Positions 1-8,091 of a stretch of 64,000 nucleotides of DNA are shown here, in pieces. The notes below the pieces were generated by a model, which saw only the letters and a list, made by a program, of their open reading frames with translations, had not been told where the DNA came from and searched no databases. The DNA comes from an uncultured Bacteroides sp. (GTDB lineage Bacteria > Bacteroidota > Bacteroidia > Bacteroidales > Bacteroidaceae). The stretch's first letter is position 1. Every line of letters begins with the position of its first letter. The DNA lies in NCBI GenBank assembly GCA_900544675.1, contig UQVZ01000002.1, positions 86,330 through 150,329 on the forward strand, in the 5' to 3' direction. The position numbers and the translations under genes were made by a program.

Positions 1-171
1 TTATATCGAACTCACGTTATTTATATAGTATTATATTCTTCCGACCTCGTCACAACCTGTTTCGGACATAGTCACGAATTGGTAACGTTGCGATGTCCTA
101 ACTTGGCTTTTTCATTGCTTTTTCTGTCTTTCATTTTTTCAAGCCATCTTCCTAAAACGCCTATCTGCCAA

Positions 172-179
172 TAACTTTG
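172..179 (+). promoter_or_regulatory. -7 promoter element for the HAD phosphatase
   Basis: TAACTTTG followed by C fits the Bacteroidetes sigma-ABfr -7 consensus TAnnTTTG. Transcription would begin near position 187, downstream of the first in-frame ATG at 177, so the ATG at 246 is the better start. The 171 bases before it show no gene. Confidence 0.6.
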
Positions 180-245
180 CTGCATTTTTCTATTTATCAC
201 TTTTTATTCGTACTTTTGTCCCGGAAACACAAAAATGACACGGAA

Positions 246-896
246 ATGAAAAAACTGATAGTATTCGACCTCGACGGTACCTTGCTTAATACCTTGGCCG
301 ACTTGGCAGGAGCCACCAACTATGCGCTTGCGTCATGCGGCTATCCCACTCATGAAACAGATGCTTACCGTTTCTTCGTCGGAAACGGCATCAACAAGTT
401 GTTCGAACGGGCTTTGCCCGAAACAGAACGGAACGAAGAAAACATCCGGAAAATCCGCTCCCTCTTTATACCTTATTATAATATACACAATGCCGACCTG
501 AGCCGCCCTTATCCGGGCATCACGCAAGCATTGGAAACCCTTCAGGCGCAAGGATGCCAGCTTGCCGTAGCTTCCAACAAATACCAGGAAGCCACCGTCA
601 AGCTCATTACCCGTTATTTCCCTCAGATCTCCTTTGTCCGCATCTTCGGACAACGGGAAGGCGTTCCTACCAAGCCCGACCCCAGTGTGGTATTCGAGAT
701 TATGGAGGCTGCCCACGCAAATGCCGCGGACACAGCCTATATCGGTGACTCGTGTGTAGATATGCAGACGGGCATTCATGCCGGTGTAGAGACCATCGGA
801 GTAAGCTGGGGATTCCGTCCGCGCACGGAGCTGGAAGCCTACCACCCCGCTTTCATAGCCGATACGCCCGAAGAACTTGTTGGCTTCTTGAAGTAA
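246..896 (+). CDS. HAD-family hydrolase, phosphoglycolate phosphatase-like
   Basis: This is a 216-residue soluble HAD hydrolase. Motif I is DLDGTLLNT, with nucleophile D8 and acid/base D10. The motif II serine is in VASNK, a conserved lysine is in TKPDPS, and motif IV is the GDSCVD segment near residue 170. An alpha-helical cap between motifs I and II makes it a subclass I enzyme of the Gph/PGP type, which removes phosphate from small phosphoesters such as 2-phosphoglycolate. The substrate cannot be read from sequence. The start at 246 gives the standard N-terminus; the longer frame from 177 adds 23 hydrophobic residues not expected in the family and lies upstream of the predicted transcription start. 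It appears to be a single-gene unit. Confidence 0.85.
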   Translation: MKKLIVFDLDGTLLNTLADLAGATNYALASCGYPTHETDAYRFFVGNGINKLFERALPETERNEENIRKIRSLFIPYYNIHNADLSRPYPGITQALETLQAQGCQLAVASNKYQEATVKLITRYFPQISFVRIFGQREGVPTKPDPSVVFEIMEAAHANAADTAYIGDSCVDMQTGIHAGVETIGVSWGFRPRTELEAYHPAFIADTPEELVGFLK

Positions 897-904
897 GTTT
901 TTTA

Positions 905-960
905 GTTAACAAGGTATCAGTTGACAAGTTGACAAGGTTTTTTAGTTGATAAAGTGCTTT
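905..960. repeat. Dispersed GTTGACAAG/CTTGTCAAC repeat, copy 1
   Basis: This intergenic stretch is built from reiterated ACAAGGTATCAG, GTTGACAAG and GTTGACAAGG words. Related clusters occur at 9769-9860 and, in the opposite sense, at 26145-26215. All three lie between genes. They look like degenerate copies of one short dispersed repeat. Confidence 0.5.
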
Positions 961-1118
961 ATAAATAAAGCAAACAGATGCGCCAGCAAATTCATTAATC
1001 ACACGGATTAAGGATTTGCTGACCGACATCATATGCTGACCTTAAATACATCTCCAAACCTGAGTTTTGGATAAAAAGATGCTTAAAAATTAGTTAGAAT
1101 GCTCTATTATATGTATCT

Positions 1119-2558
1119 TTAGTCAGTTTTTTCTCCAACTTCCCAGTATCCGCTATATCCACTGCCAATAAATCTGATGTGTGGCATTTTAGCTATATGA
1201 CGTTTAATCGTCTTTGATGTTTTACCAGACATTTTAGCCAGTTCTTCTGTCGTTATTTTAGGATAAGTGGCAACCTGTTGTTCTATCCAGGCATCTAAAT
1301 CTTTGTCTTGAGGGACATCTTGAGGGACATCTTGAGGGACATCTTGAGGGACATTTGTATCCTCAACATAATTTATCTCTATATCAGGATGTTCCTCTTT
1401 CCATATTCTTATAAGATTTTGGAAAGTAACCGTAAACTGAGCTCTATCTGAATAGAAAGTCGGTAGCATTCTTTCAGTAAAATAAGGCATAGATCTATAT
1501 GGACCAAGAATTTTCCCTATGCCGGACCCTTTTCGTTCCATAAAGCCGAGCTGAGTAAATATATCAGCTATTACGGGATTTCTTCTTACAGAAGGAATGT
1601 CTTCAAGATTCATATCCTGTATAATTCTTCCTTCGGGCATTGCCCCGGGGGAATAAATCACCATACGGTCGTCATACATATCTACATGGATTTCACTCCC
1701 GAATATCAGGTAGTCTCTGTGTGCCAGTGCGTTGACCGTCACCTCCATTACACTACGTTCTATGTACTCAGGAATTTCTACACGTTGCATGGGTTCTTTA
1801 TACCATATTGTACGCATGTTGCGGCGGATGAAAGCCATAGTCTCTTCTAATAAAGTAACCAGACCTCCTGATATCTCACTGCTATCTAAGGCATCTATCG
1901 TACCACTTGCCTTTGTTTTGCCATTCCATCTGGTACAGAAAACTCTGCTTTGTCGGATGGGGCATTCATCGGCCATGAGTAAACCTGCATTTGTAAGTAT
2001 TCCTTTGGTATCAACCAATCCAAATGAACGATATAATTTGTTGTCAAAGCTTACGCCATTCCAAGTGTAATAACGGCTTCTAAGTTTGGTGAAAGCATAG
2101 TTATCTATTGATTCATCGCTCGGACGTGCGTCGAATGATGTGTTTCTGCCTCTCAAAACGAGACGCTTATGTTCTGTCGCATCAGCAACAACAGACTCAT
2201 TACCGATACGGACAAAAGTTTCAAGCACGCCATCACCTATATAATAGTAGGGGGTATCTTCACCTGGGTAGACATGTAGAATCAGAAAATCTTTATCCTC
2301 TTCTTGTTCAATCTTCATTACTACTTGTGGTACTGGGTCGATGCGTTCTTTTATCTTCTGACTGATAAATTCAGCATCATCTTTAGCATCTTTCAATCCT
2401 ACAAGAGTGTCATCATCTGCAATGCCAAAGAGCAGACTGCCACCTGTTCCGTTAGCAAATGCGCTGACACTCTTTAGCCAGCTTTTAACCTTACGACGTT
2501 CTAATTCCTGCTTCTTGTCGTATTCTGTAGTTTCACCTATATATTTGTTAATATTCAT
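1119..2558 (-). CDS. AlbA_2/Schlafen-type ATP-binding regulator
   Basis: This is a 479-residue protein. Residues about 10-120 form an AlbA_2 (Schlafen AAA_4) domain, including FANGTGGSLLFGI. Residues about 230-370 form an HATPase_c_4 domain, with ALAHRDY, YSPGAMPEG and RKGSGIGKI. The last 60 residues look like a winged helix (TTEELAKMSGKTSKTIKRHI). Family members are putative ATP-binding DNA-associated regulators common in accessory regions; the function is not firmly known. A linker near residues 402-418 has four tandem DVPQ units encoded by a perfect 12-bp repeat. The gene stands alone on the minus strand beside other accessory genes. Confidence 0.8.
   Translation of the reverse strand: MNINKYIGETTEYDKKQELERRKVKSWLKSVSAFANGTGGSLLFGIADDDTLVGLKDAKDDAEFISQKIKERIDPVPQVVMKIEQEEDKDFLILHVYPGEDTPYYYIGDGVLETFVRIGNESVVADATEHKRLVLRGRNTSFDARPSDESIDNYAFTKLRSRYYTWNGVSFDNKLYRSFGLVDTKGILTNAGLLMADECPIRQSRVFCTRWNGKTKASGTIDALDSSEISGGLVTLLEETMAFIRRNMRTIWYKEPMQRVEIPEYIERSVMEVTVNALAHRDYLIFGSEIHVDMYDDRMVIYSPGAMPEGRIIQDMNLEDIPSVRRNPVIADIFTQLGFMERKGSGIGKILGPYRSMPYFTERMLPTFYSDRAQFTVTFQNLIRIWKEEHPDIEINYVEDTNVPQDVPQDVPQDVPQDKDLDAWIEQQVATYPKITTEELAKMSGKTSKTIKRHIAKMPHIRFIGSGYSGYWEVGEKTD
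1307..1354. repeat. 12-bp minisatellite, four perfect copies
   Basis: CTTGAGGGACAT occurs four times head to tail inside the AlbA_2 gene and encodes DVPQ units in the linker before the winged helix. The period is a multiple of three, so gain or loss of units changes linker length without breaking the frame. Confidence 0.95.
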
Positions 2559-2609
2559 ATATACTATTTTATTTAGTGATAATGATTCGTTAGTCCTCTT
2601 TCAAGACTC

Positions 2610-2891
2610 TCAATTCTTTCTTTTTGCCCTTGTATGCTTCATGTAAGCGTGGAGCGGGTGTTCGCTCTGTTCAATGTGATGAATCATGGAGTGGCAGTTA
2701 GAACACAAATTTAGATATAAATCGCGATTTATATGCCAGTGAGATAAGAAAAAGTCAAGACCACCCTTATCTTTATGGCGTGGAGGTCTCGGTGAGCGAG
2801 CCTCAGAATAAATGTTTAACGGACTTGATGTTCCAAAATGTAAAAGCCTATGCGGATAGTATGTGGACAAAGATATAGATTCCTGGACCAA
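2610..2891 (-). pseudogene. Possible HNH endonuclease fragment
   Basis: The 93-residue frame contains HKDKGG and, about 20 residues later, NLCSNCHSMIHH. This resembles the H...N..LC..CH..IH core of HNH nucleases. The N-terminal part is proline- and arginine-rich and lacks the usual upstream Cys pair, so the reading frame may be only the 3' remnant of a nuclease gene. It sits just upstream of the AlbA_2 gene on the same strand. It could also be a chance frame. Confidence 0.3.
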
Positions 2892-3176
2892 AGAAAATCT
2901 ATCTCTAACCGGATGTCGCTCCGCTCTACCACACCAAAAAAGCGAATTGATTTTAAAACAAGAAACGGAACACCCTAATTACAAATTATTTAAGAGAGAG
3001 TCCTTCAAAAGTCCCAGATTCCTATCATTCTGTCATTTTGAATGCAAGCCGATGGTTCTACTATATAAAAGTAGTATCCATTTCGATTCCGCTGTGTTTC
3101 GCTCAATTAGGCAGAATGATAGGTTGTTCTAGTGTTGACACACTTTCTTCGTGTATTTTTCAATACTCGCAGAGCA
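2892..3176. other. Intergenic stretch without a recognised gene
   Basis: Only short frames with no family resemblance are present. A pair of related words, CCTATCATTCTG near 3021 and GCAGAATGATAGG near 3111, lie in inverted orientation. Together with the HNH-like fragment next to it, the region reads as eroded accessory DNA. Confidence 0.4.
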
Positions 3177-3401
3177 TCACTTGTTCATAGAGCAATCAAG
3201 ATTGGCAGATGTGAGATAGTGTGCTTTCTTCAAATCAACACCATATTTATGCATAAAGGCAACTGCTATTTGTTCTTTGCCTTGCGGAGTGTTTAAAGGG
3301 TTGGACGTGTTAGGAGTTACGACTTCTATAGTCATTCCTTTCTCGATGCGGACGCCATTGATAGTGCCCGATCTCTTGGTTGTAAATTTCCAAAGTGCCA
3401 T
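3177..3401 (-). CDS. Small protein, DUF6140-like
   Basis: This 74-residue soluble protein starts MALWKFTTKRSGTINGVRIE and has a glycine/valine-rich beta-like first half (KGMTIEVVTPNTSNP). A second half, around FMHKYGVDLKKAHYLTSANL, is conserved in small Bacteroidales proteins that I recall as DUF6140. No function is known to me. It lies 19 bp downstream of the repeat protein gene ending at 3421 on the same strand and is probably cotranscribed with it. Confidence 0.55.
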   Translation of the reverse strand: MALWKFTTKRSGTINGVRIEKGMTIEVVTPNTSNPLNTPQGKEQIAVAFMHKYGVDLKKAHYLTSANLDCSMNK

Positions 3402-3420
3402 AATGATTTGTTTTTTAGAG

Positions 3421-3957
3421 TTATACTTGAGTTGTTATTTCTGCTATAATCTGTTTCCTGCGCTGGTCTACGATTGCTTTCCAGAGACCGGTATCCAGCA
3501 AGATGTCTGTGGGGATATGTTTTTTATAGCGTTCATAAAATTCAATGGCGATATTCTTGAACGAATTTTCCCACCACCGTTCGACAATCCTGCTCCAATC
3601 CCAATAATCTATATACTTGTCCAGAATGGCTGGCGTGAGCTTGAGGTCTTCATTGTCCGACAAATAGCTCCAGTTCCATTTATCGATGAACGTGTCGATG
3701 CATTCTTCCGTGAGCGATTCTTCACAGATGCTTTCCGACAACCTGTCCCAATCAATCCGATCCTTGAACCTTTGCAGCATAGGGATGCTCCACCGTATCT
3801 CTCCATTACTTGATATTTCTTTCCAATCCACTTTCTCCTTGTATTTCTCCAGCAGGCTTTCCGACCAAAGAAATCGGGAACAAGACGACAACTGCTTCCA
3901 TGCTTCTTCATCTGCGGCACGTTGCAAAGAATCATTGCTTAAATTAATTTTTTCCAT
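3421..3957 (-). CDS. Repeat protein with W-D-W motifs, function unknown
   Basis: This acidic 178-residue protein has no signal peptide. About four degenerate units of roughly 30 residues recur, each with a helix ending (Y/F)K(D/E)(K/R)(V/I)(D/N)W followed by an S-rich turn: YKEKVDWKEIS, FKDRIDWDRLS, FIDKWNWSYLS and YIDYWDWSRIV. This pattern suggests a small helical solenoid. I do not recognise a named family. It precedes the DUF6140-like gene by 19 bp and likely forms an operon with it. A binding or scaffold role is only a guess from the repeats. Confidence 0.6.
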   Translation of the reverse strand: MEKINLSNDSLQRAADEEAWKQLSSCSRFLWSESLLEKYKEKVDWKEISSNGEIRWSIPMLQRFKDRIDWDRLSESICEESLTEECIDTFIDKWNWSYLSDNEDLKLTPAILDKYIDYWDWSRIVERWWENSFKNIAIEFYERYKKHIPTDILLDTGLWKAIVDQRRKQIIAEITTQV

Positions 3958-4038
3958 ACTTTTGTTGTTTACTGATTATAGAGACGAAGTTAGCAGGGAG
4001 ATACGCCAATGGATGGCAGAGGGAAGAAAAAAGTAAGG

Positions 4039-4707
4039 TCAGGAGCTGTAATCACATTCAACCGTGATTTCTATGTTGAAGTCGCGCACCCATAGCAGGT
4101 CGAAGATAGAGAACCCCGTCGTTTCCCACAGGTTATGAAAAGCAAACGTCAGGTGCATATCGGCAGTCAACTCCGGGTCCAGGCCTTCGTTCCAATTACC
4201 TTCGGGAGTGTCATCGGGCCAAAGCAACTGGTTGGCTGATGTCGGCTGTTCATCCGAGTTTATCGTGAATTGATCTGCGCCGTCATCATATGTGGGCATA
4301 TAGCAGTCATAGGTAGCGTTGAGCACTTCCCACATCTGCCGGGCCCGTGAGGTTTGTACTGGGTGAATGCTTGAATACTCATAGCCCAGGAAGCATTTGC
4401 CCGTGGCGATTATGTCCTCTTCTTGTTCGCAACTGCGCACGGCATTGTACATCTTGATTGTCTTTTCCCTCATCCTGAGCAACTGAACGATGAGGGCTTC
4501 GTTGAAGTCATAGAGCAATGACTTGTAGTATTCGTCCATTACGAACAAATCGTCCAGCAACTGTTTTCTGGTTTGCAACAACTCTTTAATGGCCAGCCGT
4601 GCCGTTCTATCCTCAATCTTTCTTTTTTGTACTTGGTTGAACAGTCGGAGTATTTGGTACTCAATTCTAACTATGGCGGGCGTGGCAAAGATTTCGTGTA
4701 CAGTCAT
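4039..4707 (-). CDS. Hypothetical protein in the exonuclease/WYL gene group
   Basis: This is a 222-residue soluble protein of unknown function. Residues about 10-110 are predicted helical and charged (QVQKRKIEDRTARLAIKELL), while the C-terminal half is acidic and richer in beta and loop, ending ITVECDYSS. It starts about 40 bp after the exonuclease stop at 4750, on the same strand. The start at 4707 (MTVHEIFAT) is preferred to 4743, whose extra residues look like translated leader, but both are possible. Its constant position after the exonuclease suggests a shared transcript. Confidence 0.6.
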   Translation of the reverse strand: MTVHEIFATPAIVRIEYQILRLFNQVQKRKIEDRTARLAIKELLQTRKQLLDDLFVMDEYYKSLLYDFNEALIVQLLRMREKTIKMYNAVRSCEQEEDIIATGKCFLGYEYSSIHPVQTSRARQMWEVLNATYDCYMPTYDDGADQFTINSDEQPTSANQLLWPDDTPEGNWNEGLDPELTADMHLTFAFHNLWETTGFSIFDLLWVRDFNIEITVECDYSS

Positions 4708-4749
4708 AGTGATAGGTAGTGGAATTTTAATAATATGTAACAAGTTCCC

Positions 4750-5241
4750 TCATAATATCTTCCTCGCAATCCAGGCACAAGCTTCCGCATCCGCCAAGGC
4801 ATGGTGATGATTTTCTAAACAATAACCGCAGGCGGCTGCCACGGTGTGAAGCTGGTGATTGGGCAATCGGGGGAAGACTTTCCGTGAGGCACAAAGCGTA
4901 TCATAGAAGTCGTAACCGGGATAGTGCATCTGATATACGCGGAAAACGGCTTTCAGACATCCTTCGTCAAAAGATTGGTTATGAGCCACGAGGGGTAAAC
5001 CGGCTATCTTGGGCTCTATCTGTTTCCATACTTCAGGAAATACAGGCGCATTTTCGGTATCCTCGCGCGTCAACCCGTGTACACGCGAGCACCAATACGT
5101 ATAATAGTTCGGTTCCGGATTGATGAGCGAATAGAAAGTATCCACAATCTCTCCATCGCGCACGATGACGACACCCACGGAGCATACCGACGAACGTTCA
5201 GCGTTGGCTGTTTCAAAATCTATGGCTGCAAAGTCTTTCAT
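4750..5241 (-). CDS. DEDDh 3'-5' exonuclease, DnaQ-like
   Basis: This 163-residue single-domain RNase T/DnaQ-fold exonuclease has ExoI motif AIDFETA (D8, E10), ExoII motif HNQSFDEG and ExoIII motif HHALADAEA, giving the D-E-D-D-h metal-binding set complete. Enzymes of this type hydrolyse single-stranded DNA or RNA 3' ends with two metal ions. The free-standing form is shorter than the Pol III epsilon subunit. Its ATG overlaps the stop of the WYL regulator gene by four bases, so the two are translationally coupled. It is likely a repair or accessory-defence nuclease rather than the replicative proofreader. Confidence 0.85.
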   Translation of the reverse strand: MKDFAAIDFETANAERSSVCSVGVVIVRDGEIVDTFYSLINPEPNYYTYWCSRVHGLTREDTENAPVFPEVWKQIEPKIAGLPLVAHNQSFDEGCLKAVFRVYQMHYPGYDFYDTLCASRKVFPRLPNHQLHTVAAACGYCLENHHHALADAEACAWIARKIL

Positions 5242-6161
5242 AAATCTTCATTGTATTGGTTCCACATTCGTTTGATTTTACTTGCCAATTCCTTCCGCAA
5301 CCAGAGAGGGGCAAGCACTTCAATATCCTCGCCGTGACTCAGTAGTTCCTGCTGGAAATCGAACGTAGGACGAAGGTAATAGGTAAAAATGCTGTATGCA
5401 TCGTTGCGCTCGGTTTCCTCTTGGGATTCGTGCAATTTGAGGTCGCGGATATAATTGGCCTGACCGGCATTGACCTTCAGTTTTACATATTCTGCTTTCG
5501 TCTTATCGCAAGCAATCACACCGAAACAATCGGCAAAAAACTCTTGGGCATACCAATCTTTGGGCATTTCGAAGGTCTTATCCGTTTTCTTGATGTTCTT
5601 GATGCGGTCAAGACTATAGATTCTTGGGCCTTTTTCATAATAATAAGTGTAAGTACTGCGAGCCACCAAGTACCAACGCTGGCGGAACAATTTCAAACAA
5701 AAAGGCTCGACATCGAAATTATGTTCTTCGTCTTTCCAATAGTTATGATAAGTGATGTTGAGGATACGATTCTCTTTTATCGCATCAAGGACCGGCTGAA
5801 GAAATTCTTGCCCGGAAGGGACATATTCAAGCAAGATACGGTCTTTAATTTGCTGGCAATCGGCCAAGGCATTACTCACACAGAATGTATTATAAAGCCA
5901 CGAACGAAGCCCATTCTTACTAATATCTTCCTCATTCAAGATATAGTAACGGTATTCTCCTTTCCGCTCGTTTTCAATAAACAGCCCGAACAAATCTTGG
6001 ATGGCATATCGCCAGTTGTCAAAGGTACGTTTAGGAATGTCCACACCTTCACTGATTTCATCGCAAAGCCACCGCCGATTAAGTTCCTCGAATGAAATTT
6101 TCCCTGCCCGATGAATAGTGTCTACCACCCAGACATATTTGCTTATCAAATTCTTTGCCAT
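5238..6161 (-). CDS. WYL-domain transcriptional regulator
   Basis: This 307-residue protein has an N-terminal winged-helix region (residues 1-80, with ISFEELNRRW and PKRTFDNWRYAI). A WYL domain at about 130-210 contains the line EPFCLKLFRQRWYLVARS, and a WCX-like C-terminal extension follows to residue 305. WYL regulators bind nucleic-acid-type ligands and often control DNA damage or defence genes. It is the first gene of a unit whose second gene, an exonuclease, overlaps it by four bases, so it probably regulates its own operon. A -7 box lies at 6186-6193. Confidence 0.85.
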   Translation of the reverse strand: MAKNLISKYVWVVDTIHRAGKISFEELNRRWLCDEISEGVDIPKRTFDNWRYAIQDLFGLFIENERKGEYRYYILNEEDISKNGLRSWLYNTFCVSNALADCQQIKDRILLEYVPSGQEFLQPVLDAIKENRILNITYHNYWKDEEHNFDVEPFCLKLFRQRWYLVARSTYTYYYEKGPRIYSLDRIKNIKKTDKTFEMPKDWYAQEFFADCFGVIACDKTKAEYVKLKVNAGQANYIRDLKLHESQEETERNDAYSIFTYYLRPTFDFQQELLSHGEDIEVLAPLWLRKELASKIKRMWNQYNEDL

Positions 6162-6185
6162 AGCATGTTCTCATTTTCATTTCTA

Positions 6186-6193
6186 CAAATTTA
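6186..6193 (-). promoter_or_regulatory. -7 promoter element for the WYL-exonuclease operon
   Basis: Read on the minus strand this is TAAATTTG, a match to TAnnTTTG. The start point would fall near 6179, about 18 nt before the WYL start codon. Confidence 0.55.
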
Positions 6194-6241
6194 TAGAAAG
6201 CCTACGACAAATTGTGGCAGAGGTTTGATTTTTTTCTTTGC

Positions 6242-6360
6242 ATACAGTTTAAATTCTATGTCCTCCATACGGAAAACGTACGTCCTCCAATTGGGGGATA
6301 TACGTTCTCCATACCAAGAACGTACGTCTTCCGATTGGAAGACATAAAACAGAACTGTAT
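6242..6360. repeat. Long imperfect palindrome with reiterated ACGTACGT blocks
   Basis: Outer arms ATACAGTT (6242-6249) and AACTGTAT (6353-6360) enclose TATGTCCTCC (6257-6266) and GGAAGACATA (6337-6346). Inside are repeated ACGTACGTC(C/T)TCC and GGGGGATATACGTTCTCC words. Both strands stay open in several frames and encode repeating V-F/L-x-(L/M)-E-D-I/V peptides, which is a by-product of the repeat and not evidence of a gene. It lies between the divergent WYL and sigma-54 activator promoters. Confidence 0.65.
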
Positions 6361-6431
6361 AAAAAGACAAATAGACACAGAAACACAGAGATTTCATTCT
6401 TCGTTCTTCATTCTTCGTTCTTCATTTAATT

Positions 6432-6453
6432 AATCTGTGTAATCCGTGATGAA
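6432..6453. repeat. Single arm of the CACAGATTACACAGATT repeat family
   Basis: AATCTGTGTAATCCGTGAT matches the right arm of the intergenic inverted repeat seen at 34858-34930, 38876-38946, 43274-43428 and other sites, with one or two changes. No matching left arm is present here. Confidence 0.6.
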
Positions 6454-6479
6454 AATATAGATTTCAAATGAAAAAATCG

Positions 6480-6487
6480 TATCTTTG
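6480..6487 (+). promoter_or_regulatory. -7 promoter element for the sigma-54 activator gene
   Basis: TATCTTTG followed by C fits TAnnTTTG. The start point near 6494 lies downstream of the upstream in-frame ATG at 6468 and supports initiation at 6561. Confidence 0.6.
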
Positions 6488-6560
6488 CTTCAAATCTGCT
6501 TTTTGCCGGCTGGCAAGACGCAAAACAAGGCATCTTTTATTAAAAGCAAACATTTGGCTT

Positions 6561-7898
6561 ATGGCAGCATCTATACTGATTGTTGAGGATGATTTGGTTT
6601 TTTCCACCATGATGAAAACATGGCTGACGAAGAAAGGATTCGAGGTGAGCACAGCAAGCAACTGCGCAAGGGCACGCAAGCAGCTTGCCGGATATACATA
6701 CGACCTGGTCTTGTCCGACCTGCGGCTGCCCGACCAGGACGGCATCCACCTGCTGGCGTGGCTCAGAAACCAATCGTGCCAGACACCGTTCATCATCATG
6801 ACCAGCTATGCCGAAATACAGAGCGCCGTAGAAGCCATGAAGCAGGGAGCAAGCGACTACATCGCCAAGCCCATCCAGCCCGACGAACTGCTGAAGAAAA
6901 TAAAAGAAGCCATCGGCGATGCCTCGGCAAGCACTCCTGCCCGCCCTGTGGAGAAAACACCGCAGGCAGCACCGCAAAACTTTCTGGAAGGGGAAAGCGA
7001 AGCCGCTCACCAACTGTTCAACTACGTGCGACTGGTAGCTCCCACACAAATGTCGGTGCTGATAAACGGAGCAAGCGGAACGGGAAAAGAATACGTGGCA
7101 CACCGCATCCACGCCCTGAGCAAACGGAGCGGAAAACCATTCATCGCCATCGATTGCGGCTCGATACCCAAAGAGCTGGCTGCTTCGGAATTTTTCGGAC
7201 ATGTAAAAGGCTCGTTCACCGGAGCCTTGGCAGACAAGGCTGGTGCCTTTGAGGAAGCCAACGGAGGGACCCTCTTCCTGGACGAAATAGGGAACCTGAG
7301 CTACGAAGTGCAAGTGCAACTGCTGCGCGCCCTGCAGGAACGGCGCATCCGCCGCATCGGCTCGACCAAGGAAATCGAGGTAGACGTGCGGCTGATCTGC
7401 GCGACCAATGAAAACCTGAAAGAAGGCATTGCCAAGGGGACTTTCCGCGAAGACCTGTATCACCGCATCAACGAATTTACCCTGCGCATGCCCGACCTGA
7501 AGGAACGCCAGGAAGACATCCTGCTCTTTGCCAACTTCTTCCTCGACCAAGCCAACCGGGAACTGGAACGGAACCTTATCGGATTCGACGCGGCTGCCAG
7601 CGAGGCTTTACAACGCTACACGTGGCCCGGCAACCTGCGCCAACTGAAAAACGTAGTGAAACGTGCCACCCTGCTGGCACAAGGCGACTTCATCACGCCT
7701 GCCGAACTGGGCGAAGAAATCCTGACACCGCCTGCCGAACCTGCCACATCGTTTGACCTGCACAACGGGGAACTGGAAAAACAACGCATCCAACACGCCT
7801 TGCAGCACACTGGCAACAATAAAAGCAAGGCTGCCCAACTACTGGGCATCGACCGCAAAACGCTGTACAACAAGATGAAACATTACGATATAAACTAA
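6561..7898 (+). CDS. NtrC-family sigma-54-dependent response regulator
   Basis: This 445-residue protein has three domains. The receiver (1-120) has acidic pair D10/D11, phosphoacceptor D53 in LSDLRLPDQDG and the lysine in AKPIQP. The sigma-54 AAA+ domain (about 140-370) has Walker A GASGTGKE, a GSFTGA sigma-54-contact loop (GAFTGA variant) and Walker B GGTLFLDEIG. A Fis-type helix-turn-helix (about 405-445) contains NNKSKAAQLLGIDRKTLYNK. Phosphorylation would drive oligomerisation and ATP-dependent opening of sigma-54 promoters. No histidine kinase lies nearby. A matching sigma-54 promoter and a candidate upstream binding dyad lie immediately downstream of its stop, making that intergenic unit its likely target. 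The ATG at 6561 is chosen because the promoter sits after 6468. Confidence 0.93.
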   Translation: MAASILIVEDDLVFSTMMKTWLTKKGFEVSTASNCARARKQLAGYTYDLVLSDLRLPDQDGIHLLAWLRNQSCQTPFIIMTSYAEIQSAVEAMKQGASDYIAKPIQPDELLKKIKEAIGDASASTPARPVEKTPQAAPQNFLEGESEAAHQLFNYVRLVAPTQMSVLINGASGTGKEYVAHRIHALSKRSGKPFIAIDCGSIPKELAASEFFGHVKGSFTGALADKAGAFEEANGGTLFLDEIGNLSYEVQVQLLRALQERRIRRIGSTKEIEVDVRLICATNENLKEGIAKGTFREDLYHRINEFTLRMPDLKERQEDILLFANFFLDQANRELERNLIGFDAAASEALQRYTWPGNLRQLKNVVKRATLLAQGDFITPAELGEEILTPPAEPATSFDLHNGELEKQRIQHALQHTGNNKSKAAQLLGIDRKTLYNKMKHYDIN

Positions 7899-7950
7899 TG
7901 CCAACAAGAAGGGACACAACCGGCTCAGCTGATCTTACACGCAGGAGAAG

Positions 7951-7967
7951 TGTGGAATAATTCCACA
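7951..7967. promoter_or_regulatory. Candidate activator-binding dyad (UAS)
   Basis: TGTGGAATAATTCCACA is an inverted repeat with 8-bp arms and one central base. Another half-site, TTCCACA, occurs at 7992-7998. An outer inverted pair, GGGACACAA (7911-7919) and TTGTGTCCC (7971-7979), brackets the dyad. Its centre is about 108 bp before the -24 GG of the sigma-54 promoter, a usual distance for Fis-type enhancer-binding sites. Binding by the adjacent activator is inferred. Confidence 0.6.
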
Positions 7968-8065
7968 ACATTGTGTCCCATCTTCCCCACTTTCCACACA
8001 CTCCTCCTAAAAAAGGAATCCCATACACAGCTAATAATCAACATTTTACTTTTCTCGAGAAAGTT

Positions 8066-8081
8066 TGGCACAACATTTGCT
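8066..8081 (+). promoter_or_regulatory. Sigma-54 (-24/-12) promoter
   Basis: TGGCACAACATTTGCT matches the RpoN consensus TGGCACrnnnnTTGCw at every defined position, with correct GG-to-GC spacing. It lies 168 bp behind the sigma-54 activator gene and points away from it. Transcription would start near 8092. Confidence 0.8.
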
Positions 8082-8091
8082 GGTACTTCTA

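Noticed and set aside
6191..6397. 68-codon frame with repeating E-D motifs
   Set aside because: The repeating peptide comes from the palindromic DNA repeat, and similar peptides appear in frames on both strands.
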